A stretch of 64,000 bases of DNA. Origin: Methylobacterium sp. SyP6R. GTDB taxonomy: Bacteria; Pseudomonadota; Alphaproteobacteria; Rhizobiales; Beijerinckiaceae. The translations under genes and the position numbers were made by a program. How positions within the stretch are numbered: the first letter of the stretch is position 1; every line of letters starts with the position of its first letter. The notes under the pieces were generated by a model. That model did no database searches. It was given only the letters and a program-made list of their open reading frames with translations, and was not told the origin of the DNA. This document shows positions 34,421-42,714 of the stretch, one piece after another. Location: NCBI RefSeq assembly GCF_019216885.1, contig NZ_JAAQRC020000001.1:186001-250000 (forward strand), written 5' to 3'.

Positions 34421-34786
34421 CTACCGCCGGCCATCGAGCGGCGGACGGGTGCGGCGCTCGACCACCAGGGGCCGGCCGGCCCGGCGCTCGACGATCACCG
34501 TGCGCGGGCCGCGCAGGCCGCCGCCGGTGCTGATGATCCGCTCCGGCGCGCGCTCCGTCTTCTTGGCCGCCTGGGCCTGGGCCGCCTGGAGCACGTGCGG
34601 GCGCACCTCCTCGGGGGGCAGGCCGATCAGGCCCGCGGCGATCTCGACCTGCTGCTCGACGTCGTCGGCGAGGTCCTGCGCCGCGGCCACCGCCTCGGAG
34701 ATGGTGGGGGGCTCCTTGCGCACCCGGATCGGCGGCAGGTTGCGGGGCTTGTCGGTCGGCTTCTTCACGGGGCGGCTCATCATCAT
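34421..34786 (-). CDS. Conserved-looking hypothetical protein
   Basis: About 121 residues, beginning with three Met then SRPVKKPTDKPRNLPP. The middle is an acidic helix with QDLADDVEQQVEIAAGL, and the tail is basic. There is no membrane segment and no recognised domain. The organised helix pattern, with no in-frame gap, argues for a real gene, but no clear ribosome site is visible. The function is unknown. Confidence 0.55.
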   Translation of the reverse strand: MMMSRPVKKPTDKPRNLPPIRVRKEPPTISEAVAAAQDLADDVEQQVEIAAGLIGLPPEEVRPHVLQAAQAQAAKKTERAPERIISTGGGLRGPRTVIVERRAGRPLVVERRTRPPLDGRR

Positions 34787-35008
34787 GCGGCTGAGCATAG
34801 CGCAGGCGTCGCGATTGTTGCAGTGCAACACGCGCATGTCCAACCCTGCGCCGCTCGAATGGTTGCGCCGGTCTCACGGTTAGCCCGCGCTGGCCGCAGG
34901 AGAATCCGACCCGCCCGCAAGGCCTCGACGGGATATCGGGCATAAGGTCGCACCCGTGTGGGAGGCCGGCTTGCCCGGGCCGGACCGGCCTGAGACACTG
35001 GAATCACC

Positions 35009-35899
35009 ATGACCGATCTTCCCCGCCTCGACCCGCGCCTGACTCCGGCCCGGCCCGATCTCGCCGACGAGCGTCTGCGCGGGCGGGTCGAGGCGGCGGC
35101 TTACGTGCCCGGCCTTCCGCACCGGATCACTGTCCCCGTCGCGCCCCTGCGGCGCGCGCCAGACCCGGCCGCCGGCCTCGACAGCGAGGCTTTGTTCGGC
35201 GAGGCCGCGACGGTCTACGACATCCGCGACGGCTGGGCCTTTGCGCAACTCGCCGCCGACGGCTATGTCGGCTACCTCCCGGCCGAGGCTTTGGGGCCGG
35301 TCGATCCGGCTCCGACCCACCGGGTCTCGGCCCTGCGCACCTTCCTCTACCCCGCCGCCGACCTGAAGCGCCCGGTCCTCGGCGCGCTCGGCCTCGGCGC
35401 GCAGGTCGCGGTGGCGGCCCGGGAGGGCGCCTATGCGCGCCTCTCCGATGATCGCTTCGTCTGGGCCGGACACCTCGCGCCCCTCGACGCGGCCGAGCCG
35501 GACGTCGCCGCGACGGCCCTGCGCTTCCTCGGTACGCCCTATCTCTGGGGCGGGCGCAGCAGCCTCGGCCTCGACTGCTCCGGGCTGGTGCAGACGGCGC
35601 TCGCCGCAGCCGGTCTCCCGGCCCCCCGCGACAGCGACCAGCAGGAGGCCGCCCTCGGCGAGGCGGTAGCGATCGGGCCCGATCTCGCCGGCCTGCGGCG
35701 GGGCGACCTCGTGTTCTGGCGCGGCCATGTCGGGATGATGCTGGACGAGACCCGCCTGATCCACGCCAACGGCCACCACATGGCGGTGGCGATCGAGCCC
35801 CTGGCCGAGGCGGAAGCGCGCATCCGCGCCGGCCGGACCGGGCCGGGCACGGGCGACGGGGCGATCCGCGCGGTCAAGCGCCTGACACAGGCCGCCTGA
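35009..35899 (+). CDS. SH3-domain NlpC/P60 family cell-wall peptidase
   Basis: A 296-residue protein. Two SH3-like segments (about residues 40-160) precede the NlpC/P60 domain, with the catalytic Cys190 in GLDCSGLVQ, His in RGHVGMM and a third polar residue in HANGHH. The family cleaves gamma-D-Glu-to-diaminopimelate peptide bonds in peptidoglycan. No signal peptide is visible, so it may be cytoplasmic and act in muropeptide recycling. It is a single gene, between the hypothetical gene at 34421 and the helix-hairpin-helix gene. Confidence 0.88.
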   Translation: MTDLPRLDPRLTPARPDLADERLRGRVEAAAYVPGLPHRITVPVAPLRRAPDPAAGLDSEALFGEAATVYDIRDGWAFAQLAADGYVGYLPAEALGPVDPAPTHRVSALRTFLYPAADLKRPVLGALGLGAQVAVAAREGAYARLSDDRFVWAGHLAPLDAAEPDVAATALRFLGTPYLWGGRSSLGLDCSGLVQTALAAAGLPAPRDSDQQEAALGEAVAIGPDLAGLRRGDLVFWRGHVGMMLDETRLIHANGHHMAVAIEPLAEAEARIRAGRTGPGTGDGAIRAVKRLTQAA

Positions 35900-36138
35900 C
35901 GATGCTCCCCGGAGAACGACATTCTCCTTCACGGGTCCCGGCGATCCTTCGGCCCAATCCTTCGGCCCCGGTAACCTTCGGGCAATCCCACCCGGCGGGA
36001 CGGAGAATCCCCGCGCGAATCCGTGGACATCTGGCGGAATCTTGACGGTGCGCGATTGTGGCCGCCTCGCGCCGGCCATAACCCGTTGTAGAATGACGCA
36101 GACGCTCCCGTCTCGAGCCCTGAGGACACCCGCCCCCG

Positions 36139-36744
36139 ATGCTGACCGGTTCGGCCATCACCCGCGCCCTCGTCATCGTCGTGCTGGCGGCCGGCCTCGC
36201 CGGGCTGTGGCAGTTCTTCATGCCGCGCGCGGCCGGCCCGCACCTCTCCGAGCCGCCCAAGGTGTCGGAGTCGCCCAAGGTATCGGAGTCGCCCAAGCGC
36301 GCCGAGGCGAGCCGGAGCGCTCCGCCCCCGCCCGCACCGACGAGCGAGGCCGGCGATCCGGTGCGCTCGGTCTATCCCGGCCCGCGCCCGGCCGACCCGC
36401 CGGCGCAGCGCCCGCCGGTCGTGGCGGAGGCGCCCGCCCCGGCGCCGGTCCCCGCTCCGGCTCCGATCCCGGCTCCTGCGCCCTCCCCTCCCCCGGTCTT
36501 CACCCCGGCCGCCCCGTCCGCACCGCTGCCGCAGGCCGACACGACCGCCGACGCGACGCCCTCGACCGGCACGGTCGACCTCAACACCGCCAGCGTGGCG
36601 GAACTGAACGGATTGGGCGGCGGCATGATCGGCAAGGCGATCATCGCCAGGCGGCCCTACGCATCGCCGGGCGAGCTCCTGTCGAAGCGGGTGCTGAGCC
36701 GGGCGACGTATGAGAAGATCAAGGATCAGGTGACGGTGCGGTAG
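36139..36744 (+). CDS. Membrane-anchored ComEA-like helix-hairpin-helix protein
   Basis: A 201-residue protein with an N-terminal membrane anchor (ALVIVVLAAGLAGLW), a long Pro/Ala-rich linker, and a C-terminal helix-hairpin-helix domain beginning VDLNTASVAELNGLGG, as in ComEA-type DNA-binding proteins. The linker has a duplicated 18-bp unit giving PKVSESPKVSESPK. ComEA binds incoming DNA in competent cells; no other competence gene is nearby, so DNA uptake is only one possibility. Confidence 0.8.
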   Translation: MLTGSAITRALVIVVLAAGLAGLWQFFMPRAAGPHLSEPPKVSESPKVSESPKRAEASRSAPPPPAPTSEAGDPVRSVYPGPRPADPPAQRPPVVAEAPAPAPVPAPAPIPAPAPSPPPVFTPAAPSAPLPQADTTADATPSTGTVDLNTASVAELNGLGGGMIGKAIIARRPYASPGELLSKRVLSRATYEKIKDQVTVR

Positions 36745-36964
36745 GACAGCCGATCGTCGATCCGGCCGGCCCGACGCCTGATTGAGTTGGCCGACACGAT
36801 CGAACGAGCGAGCACGCAGGTAAAGAGCCGACTCCCTCCTGCTCCAGTATCGAGCCGAACATGTCGCTGCGTCGGGAACGGGCGGACAGCCAAAGCACGC
36901 TGGAAAGTGCCGCCGATCATCGATATCGAGGAACGCTCATCTGGACGAGCGGCTCGCAGTGACG

Positions 36965-38221
36965 ATGGATACCCACGAGCAGCGCCTGGAGGCGATGCAT
37001 CCCCTGCTGGAGGATGGCGCCGAGGCTCCGGGACGGAGCATACCGAGCACGAGCATCCCTGGGGCTGACCAGTGGGTCGGAGAGTTCCACTGGCGAACGC
37101 GGCGCGGTCCGGCCTTCGTGCTCTGGTCGTTCGGTAGGCCCGATGGTGCGCTCAACGCGCGATATCCGGACGGCTCCAGGGGCATGATCGTCAATACGCT
37201 GGACCACGGGCCGAGGCGGCGCGCGTCGGGGCCGCGACGATGGACCTACGGGACGATGGACATCGAGGAGAACGACGTCGCTTTCCACGACGGCGTTCAG
37301 CCCGTTTACGCGCCGCCCGCACCGGATCCGTTCGACCTGGAAGCCGTGCTGGCGCGCGATCCCGGCTTCCTGGCGGCCCTGGCGGACGATCGCTTCGCGC
37401 AGGCGATCTACGCCGTCTTCCAGAATCGGACCTTCATCGAAACCCGCAGCGGCCGGACGTGGATGTGCGGCGACCGGCAGGCCGCTCACCTGGTCGCAAA
37501 CCTTCGCGGACTGGGGGAGAGCTACCACGACTATTTCCTGACCGAGTTCGAAGGCACGTGGCCGGACGATGAGGCAGCCCGCGTGACGTCGCTCCAGGGC
37601 ATGATGTCCCTTCTTGGAGGCTCGCTTCCCATCCCCGACATCAAACCCGCGGCGAGACCGGTCCTGAACCCCGACGGATCGCGCGAGGCGATCCGCGACG
37701 AGGCGCATGCAGGAGTGGCCGATTCGGATTGGCGCGGGCAAGCCGAGCAGCAATGGCAGGCCGCGAAGGACATGCGAGACAGTTTCGCTTCCAGCGCGCG
37801 CGCCGCCCTCGCCGAGATCGAGCGGCAACCGAACCGTGACGTGTACGAAGTCCTGCGCGGCCATCTCGCACGCCTCGGCTGGCGCACGGAGAACGACGAG
37901 GACCGCGACCGGGCGAGAGCGGCGGCGCGGGAAGACGGCCTGGAGGTGTTGCAGGCCGTCAAGCAGCGGGAGGGCCGCCCGGCAGGCGAATGCCCGAGCT
38001 GGGCTCAGCCCATCCTCGATCGCCGAGAGCGTCAAACCGCCGGGAATGGCTTTCGTCTGGTCGCGACGGCGGTCCTCGCCGGGCTCGGCGAGGACGAGCG
38101 CGAGGTCGAGCTGGGCAGGGTCCAGCGCCGGCTCGATGACCTGGCGATCACCGGCCGTCTCGACGAGGAGGAGTATGCCGATTTATCGGGCCGCCTGTCG
38201 AGCAGCGCCCTCGATCGATGA
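36965..38221 (+). CDS. Unknown protein with SHOCT-like C-terminus
   Basis: A 418-residue hydrophilic protein with no signal peptide and no recognised N-terminal domain. The first part has GEFHWRTRRGPAFVLW and NRTFIETRSGRTWMCGDRQ, the middle is rich in helices with REAIRDEAHAG, and the last 30 residues (RLDDLAITGRLDEEEYADL) look like a SHOCT motif, often found at ends of oligomerising or membrane-associated proteins. GTG at 36959 is an alternative start. It is followed by the convergent dadA-like gene. The function cannot be assigned. Confidence 0.65.
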   Translation: MDTHEQRLEAMHPLLEDGAEAPGRSIPSTSIPGADQWVGEFHWRTRRGPAFVLWSFGRPDGALNARYPDGSRGMIVNTLDHGPRRRASGPRRWTYGTMDIEENDVAFHDGVQPVYAPPAPDPFDLEAVLARDPGFLAALADDRFAQAIYAVFQNRTFIETRSGRTWMCGDRQAAHLVANLRGLGESYHDYFLTEFEGTWPDDEAARVTSLQGMMSLLGGSLPIPDIKPAARPVLNPDGSREAIRDEAHAGVADSDWRGQAEQQWQAAKDMRDSFASSARAALAEIERQPNRDVYEVLRGHLARLGWRTENDEDRDRARAAAREDGLEVLQAVKQREGRPAGECPSWAQPILDRRERQTAGNGFRLVATAVLAGLGEDEREVELGRVQRRLDDLAITGRLDEEEYADLSGRLSSSALDR

Positions 38222-38273
38222 CGAGACATCGATCGTCGGCCCCCGATGTGCTCGGCATCGAGGGCCGACCCGA

Positions 38274-39560
38274 TCACGCCGCCAGCGGCGCCGGGATCTC
38301 GGTCTCGCGCTCGGTCACGAGATCCGCGGCGATGCGGCCGGAGCCCGCCGCCATGGTCCAGCCGAGCGTGCCGTGGCCGGTATTGAGCACGAGGCCGCGG
38401 ATCGGGGTGCGGCCGAGATAGGGCACGTTCGAGGGCGTGGTCGGGCGCAGGCCGCTCCAGGCGGTGGCGGCAGAGAAATTTCCGGCATTCGGGAAGGTGC
38501 GCCGGGCATTCTCCAGGATCGCCGCGACCCGGGCGGCGTCGAGATGGCGGGTATAGCCCGAGAGTTCGGCCGTGCCGGCGACGCGCAGGTGGCTGCCGAG
38601 GTTGGAATAGACCAGCTTGTACTCGTCGTCGGTCAGGCTGACCTGCGGCGCGCCGTTATGCCCCTCGATCGGGATCGAGACCGAGTAGCCCTTGGCCGGG
38701 TAGATCGCGAGGTTCACGCCGTAGCGGCGCAGGAACGGCGCCGACCAGGAGCCGAGCGACACGACGACGTTCGGGGCGGAGAGCCGCTGGTGCCCGCCCT
38801 CGACCATCACCTCGACGCCGGTGATCCGGTCTCCCGAGGGGGAGAGCAGCAGCCGGGTCGCCTCGGAGCCGTACAGGAAGGTCGCGCCCATCGCGGCGGT
38901 GCGGGCGGCGAGCGCCTGGGTGAAGGCGCGGGCGTCGCCGCTCTCGTCCTCCGCCGTGTAGGTGGCGCCGACGACGTCCCGGATGCTGTCGGCGAAGGCG
39001 GGCTCGATCGCCAGCACCTCGTCGCGCGAGACCACCCGGCGCTCGCAGCCGTGCCGGCGCATCAGCTCGGCGACGGGCTTGGCGGCCTCGAACTCCTTCA
39101 GGTCGCGGTAGAAATGCAGGATGCCCAGCGTCTTCTCCGAGTAGGCCAGGCTCTCGGTGGCGCGGATCTCCTGCAGCTTGGCCCGGCTATAGGCGCCGAG
39201 GCGCACGATCTCGACGGTGTTGCGGCGCGCCCGCTCGGGGGTGCAGTTGCGCAGGAAGCCGGCGATCCACGACCATTGGTGCCGGTCGAGGCGGGGGGTG
39301 AAGAGCAGCGGCGCCTTCGCGTCGAACAGCCACTTCATCACCTTGAGCGGCGCGCCCGGATTGGCCCAGGGCTCGGCGTGGCTCACCGAGATCTGGCCGC
39401 CATTGGCGTAGCTGGTCTCGAGCCCCGCGCCACCCTGGCGGTCGACCACGCAGACCGACAGGCCCGCTCGTGCCGCCCAATAGGCGGTGGCGGTGCCGAC
39501 GACGCCGGCGCCGAGCACGATGAGATCGAAGGAGGTCTGTTGTCCCGACACGCGTTCCAT
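38274..39560 (-). CDS. dadA: D-amino acid dehydrogenase (DadA-like FAD oxidoreductase)
   Basis: A 428-residue DAO-fold flavoenzyme. The FAD motif LIVLGAGVVGTATAYWAARAG is near residue 10, ETSYANGGQISVSHAEPWA near 50 is typical of DadA, and the C-terminal GHGTLGWTMAAGSG is present. It would oxidise D-amino acids (or glycine-like substrates) to keto acids, passing electrons to the quinone pool. The start at 39560 has GGGAAGG upstream. Its leader contains a tandem glycine riboswitch ending 36 bases before the ATG, so expression should follow glycine level. That favours glycine or a glycine-related D-amino acid as physiological substrate. Confidence 0.87.
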   Translation of the reverse strand: MERVSGQQTSFDLIVLGAGVVGTATAYWAARAGLSVCVVDRQGGAGLETSYANGGQISVSHAEPWANPGAPLKVMKWLFDAKAPLLFTPRLDRHQWSWIAGFLRNCTPERARRNTVEIVRLGAYSRAKLQEIRATESLAYSEKTLGILHFYRDLKEFEAAKPVAELMRRHGCERRVVSRDEVLAIEPAFADSIRDVVGATYTAEDESGDARAFTQALAARTAAMGATFLYGSEATRLLLSPSGDRITGVEVMVEGGHQRLSAPNVVVSLGSWSAPFLRRYGVNLAIYPAKGYSVSIPIEGHNGAPQVSLTDDEYKLVYSNLGSHLRVAGTAELSGYTRHLDAARVAAILENARRTFPNAGNFSAATAWSGLRPTTPSNVPYLGRTPIRGLVLNTGHGTLGWTMAAGSGRIAADLVTERETEIPAPLAA

Positions 39561-39596
39561 CCTTCCCGCCTCGTCGAGGCAGGTCACGGGTTTGGA

Positions 39597-39782
39597 ACTC
39601 TGTTCGGGTGGCCTGAGAGATTCGCCGGGTTCGCGACCCGGCTTGCTCCATCGGCGGGCGTCGTGGCGCCCTCTCCAGAGTGCCCTCTCGATCGCGGTCC
39701 TTTCACCTGAGAGCTTCGGCGCGCAGCACGGCTGGCACGCCTTTCCCCTTCGGTGCCGGCTCGAAGCCGGTCTCTCCCGCGA
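39597..39782 (-). promoter_or_regulatory. Tandem glycine riboswitch
   Basis: Read leftward, the leader has two aptamers in a row. The first (about 39782-39690) begins CGCGGGAGAGACCGGC, contains GGCACCGAAGGGGAAAGGCG, and ends CTCTCAGGTGAAAGGACCGCG, with P1 formed by TCGCGG/CCGCGA. The second (about 39683-39597) begins ACTCTGGAGAGGGCGCC, has GGAGCAAGCC and ATCTCTCAGGCCACCCG, and closes with ACAGAGT. These are the conserved glycine-aptamer strings. It precedes dadA with no gcv gene in the window. Confidence 0.93.
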
Positions 39783-39896
39783 CCATCAACGGACGGCCAA
39801 GCCTGTAGCACGGCCGTCCGGATCGCAAAAGGGCCCAGTCGCAAAAGCGCAAGAATCGGTCGCTGCCGCTCAAGAGGGCGGACCGATCCCGCCGCC

Positions 39897-40859
39897 TCAG
39901 GCGCGGCAGGCCTCGAACCCCTTGCGGATCTGCTCCGGGTCGAGGTGGCGGCCGATGAAGACGACGCGGGATTCCCGTGGGTCGCCCGGCTTCCACTCGT
40001 CCTGGAGGTCGCCGTCCAGGATCATGTGGACGCCCTGGAACACGAAGCGGCGCGGCTCGTCGGGGAAGCTGACGATGCCCTTGCAGCGCAGGATGTCCGG
40101 TCCCTGGACCTGGGTCAGGTCGGAGATCCACGGCATGAACTTGTTGGGATCGACCGCGCCCGGGAGCCGGGCCGAGATCGACTGGATCTCGTCGGAATGG
40201 TGGTGGTGGTGGCCCTCCTCCAGGAATTCCGGCTCGATCTCGATGATGCGGGCGAGGTCGAAGGCGCTGCGGCCGAGCACCCGGTCGAGCGGCACGGCGC
40301 AGTGCTGCGTGCGGTGGATCTCGGCGGACGGGTTGAGGGCACGGATCTGGCGCTCGACGGCATCGAGGCCGGCCTCGTCGACGAGGTCCGACTTGTTGAG
40401 CAGGATCACGTCGGCGAAGGCGACCTGATTCTTGGCCTCGGGGGCGTCCTTCAGGCGCTCGGACAGCCACTTGGCGTCCACCACCGTCACCACGGCGTCG
40501 AGGGTGGCGGCCTCGCCGACATCCTGGTCGACGAAGAAGGTCTGGGCCACCGGCGCCGGGTCGGCGAGGCCAGTCGTCTCGACGATGATGGCGTCGAACT
40601 TGCCCTTGCGCTTCATCAGCCCGTCCATGATGCGGATCAGGTCGCCGCGCACGGTGCAGCAGATGCAGCCGTTGTTCATCTCGAACACTTCCTCGTCGGC
40701 GCCGACGACGAGGTCGTTGTCGATGCCGATCTCGCCGAACTCGTTGACGATCACGGCGTAGCGCTTGCCGTGCGGCTCGGTGAGGATGCGGTTGAGGAGC
40801 GTGGTCTTGCCGGCGCCGAGATAGCCGGTGAGCACCGTGACGGGGATCTTGTCGGACAT
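39897..40859 (-). CDS. CobW/COG0523-family GTPase, metal chaperone
   Basis: A 320-residue G3E GTPase. Walker [16 protein letters not shown] is near residue 12, the metal-binding NNGCICC (CxCC) near 66, [11 protein letters not shown] and NKSDLVD later, and a five-His run in [11 protein letters not shown] mid-protein. Such proteins insert zinc, cobalt or other metals into client enzymes. A creatininase-family gene lies 64 bases upstream on the same strand and could be a client. No Zur box was recognised. Confidence 0.9.
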   Translation of the reverse strand: MSDKIPVTVLTGYLGAGKTTLLNRILTEPHGKRYAVIVNEFGEIGIDNDLVVGADEEVFEMNNGCICCTVRGDLIRIMDGLMKRKGKFDAIIVETTGLADPAPVAQTFFVDQDVGEAATLDAVVTVVDAKWLSERLKDAPEAKNQVAFADVILLNKSDLVDEAGLDAVERQIRALNPSAEIHRTQHCAVPLDRVLGRSAFDLARIIEIEPEFLEEGHHHHHSDEIQSISARLPGAVDPNKFMPWISDLTQVQGPDILRCKGIVSFPDEPRRFVFQGVHMILDGDLQDEWKPGDPRESRVVFIGRHLDPEQIRKGFEACRA

Positions 40860-40923
40860 GCGGGGCCGTCTGTTCGCGAAGGAGTGGGGCGCCGGGGGGC
40901 GCCGCGACGGGTGATATAGTGTG

Positions 40924-41727
40924 TCACTCCGTCCGGCGCGAGGCCGCATCCGGCAGGCTGAAACGGGCGACGTCGCGCAGCAGCTCGACGAAGGCGCGGG
41001 CGCCGTGATCGAGGAGGGCGCGGCCGGCCTCCGCGGTGCCCAGGCCGGCATCCCCGATGGCGCCGTCCGGGTTGAGGTCCTGGGCGTGCCAGGCGAAGGC
41101 GGCCGGGCGGCCGGCGCGCAGGTGAGTGTAGGCCCGCTCGATCTCCCGCGTCGCCGGCACGAAATCGCGGATCGCGGCGCGCCGCACCAGGTCGGGCCGG
41201 AGCGCCAGCATCAGGGCGGTCTCGATCCCGCCGCCATGGATGCCGTGGCGCACCTCGTCGTCGGGAAACAGCCCCGGCGGGGTGCCGAAGCGGCTCCAGG
41301 CGGTGGTGACCGCCACCATCCCGTGCCGGCCGCGCAACCCCAAGGCCACGAGGTCCATGAGCGCGCTGTTGCCGCCATGCGACGACACGATGACGAGCCG
41401 GCGGCAGCCCGCCCGCGCGACCCCGTCGCCGATCTCGCCCCAGGCCCGGAGCGCCGTCTCGGAGCCAAGCGTCAGGGTGCCGGGAAAATCCGTGTGCTCG
41501 GGCGACAGGCCGACGCTCTGGACCGGCAGCACCCGCACGTCGAGGCCGTCGGGGACGAGCTCCGCGACCCGCGCCAGGTAGCCCTCGGCGATGACGACGT
41601 CGGTCGAGAGCGGCAGGTGCGGCCCGTGCTGCTCCACGGCTGCGACCGGCAGCACAGCCACGGTGGCGCTTAAACCGCCGTCGCGGCACTCTTCGGTGGT
41701 CAGGTCGCCCCAGGGCCGGGCCGGCAT
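40924..41727 (-). CDS. Creatininase-family amidohydrolase
   Basis: A 267-residue protein with family motifs [19 protein letters not shown] (residues about 32-50, carrying metal ligands His and Asp), [11 protein letters not shown] near 114 and [13 protein letters not shown] near 162. These enzymes bind two divalent metals and hydrolyse cyclic amides such as creatinine; other members make mycofactocin or act in other pathways. The substrate is unknown. It is cotranscribed, or nearly so, with the CobW-type GTPase gene. Confidence 0.87.
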   Translation of the reverse strand: MPARPWGDLTTEECRDGGLSATVAVLPVAAVEQHGPHLPLSTDVVIAEGYLARVAELVPDGLDVRVLPVQSVGLSPEHTDFPGTLTLGSETALRAWGEIGDGVARAGCRRLVIVSSHGGNSALMDLVALGLRGRHGMVAVTTAWSRFGTPPGLFPDDEVRHGIHGGGIETALMLALRPDLVRRAAIRDFVPATREIERAYTHLRAGRPAAFAWHAQDLNPDGAIGDAGLGTAEAGRALLDHGARAFVELLRDVARFSLPDAASRRTE

Positions 41728-41934
41728 CGCGTCGCTCCTCCGATCGGAGCCCGCATCATAAGCCGCGGACGGATCGGCCGAAACCGGCGAGCGTTATGCG
41801 GATCGTCCGTCATCCAGGCGTCACAGGCGGGCTGGCATGTGCGCCCTTGGGGCGCCACGGGGCGCTCGACCCGCTGCGCTTGCGCTCATGGCGCCTGCGC
41901 GGCAGGATTGTCTCGAGAACAAGGGCGACACGCC

Positions 41935-42510
41935 ATGGCAGCGAGCGAGCAGGCTTTGGCCGTGGACGTGCCGCGCCGGGCGGCCAAGCGCCTCCGGCCT
42001 CCGGGCGCCAAGAGCGTCGGCTGGGCCCTGATGCAGGCGGCGCGCCTCCATCGCGGCCGCATCGGCGACCGCCTGGCGGAACTCGACCTCTTCGCCGGTC
42101 AGGAGCAGGTGGTGCAGGCCCTGGCCGCCGCCGGCACCATGACCATGGGCGACCTCGCCGCCACCCTGCGGGTGCGCCCGCCCACCGCCTCGAAGACCAT
42201 CACGCGGCTCGCCGCCATGGGGGTGGTCGAGCGCCGGACCGAGGCCGGGGACGGCCGCATCGTCCGGGTGCGCCTGACCGAGGCGGGCCTCGCCAAGGCC
42301 GCGGCGATCGAAGGCCTGTGGGACGAGGTCGAGGCCGAGATGCTGGGCGGCTTCGACAACAAGGAGCGCCGGCGCCTGCGCAAGCTCCTGCGCCGCGCCA
42401 CCCGCAACCTCGCCGAGGCCGCCGGCCTCGAGGCGCACGAATCCGACGCCGAGGCGGAGGACGATCTCGACGGCGGGCTCGACGGCGATTCCGGCCGGGA
42501 CATGGACTGA
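41935..42510 (+). CDS. MarR-family transcriptional regulator
   Basis: A 191-residue winged-helix protein. The MarR fold runs from about residue 28 (WALMQAARLHRGRIGDRLAEL) with recognition helix RPPTASKTITRLAAMGVVERR and wing EAGDGRIVRVRLTEAG. The C-terminal 30 residues are very acidic (DAEAEDDLDGG). Start at 41935 after AGGGCGAC. It sits 200 bases before a hybrid histidine kinase gene on the same strand; whether it controls that gene is unknown. Confidence 0.85.
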   Translation: MAASEQALAVDVPRRAAKRLRPPGAKSVGWALMQAARLHRGRIGDRLAELDLFAGQEQVVQALAAAGTMTMGDLAATLRVRPPTASKTITRLAAMGVVERRTEAGDGRIVRVRLTEAGLAKAAAIEGLWDEVEAEMLGGFDNKERRRLRKLLRRATRNLAEAAGLEAHESDAEAEDDLDGGLDGDSGRDMD

Positions 42511-42714
42511 CAAGATATGAACTAACAAATGGACCGGACGGGCAAGCCCGTCCCGGTCCGCCGGATGGACGACGTCGAACGCGCGACGGCCTATCTCGAA
42601 AGATCAGGCGCCGTATAACGGTTATTGCCTTACCAAAGGCACCACCCTTCCGTCTTCTGCTGTCCGGACGACCAGCTTGCGGCGGGCGCAAGGTCGTTGG
42701 GCCGGTACAGACGA

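Noticed and set aside
39597..39782. Open frames through the dadA leader on both strands
   Set aside because: The segment matches two glycine aptamers in order and spacing; coding is not supported.
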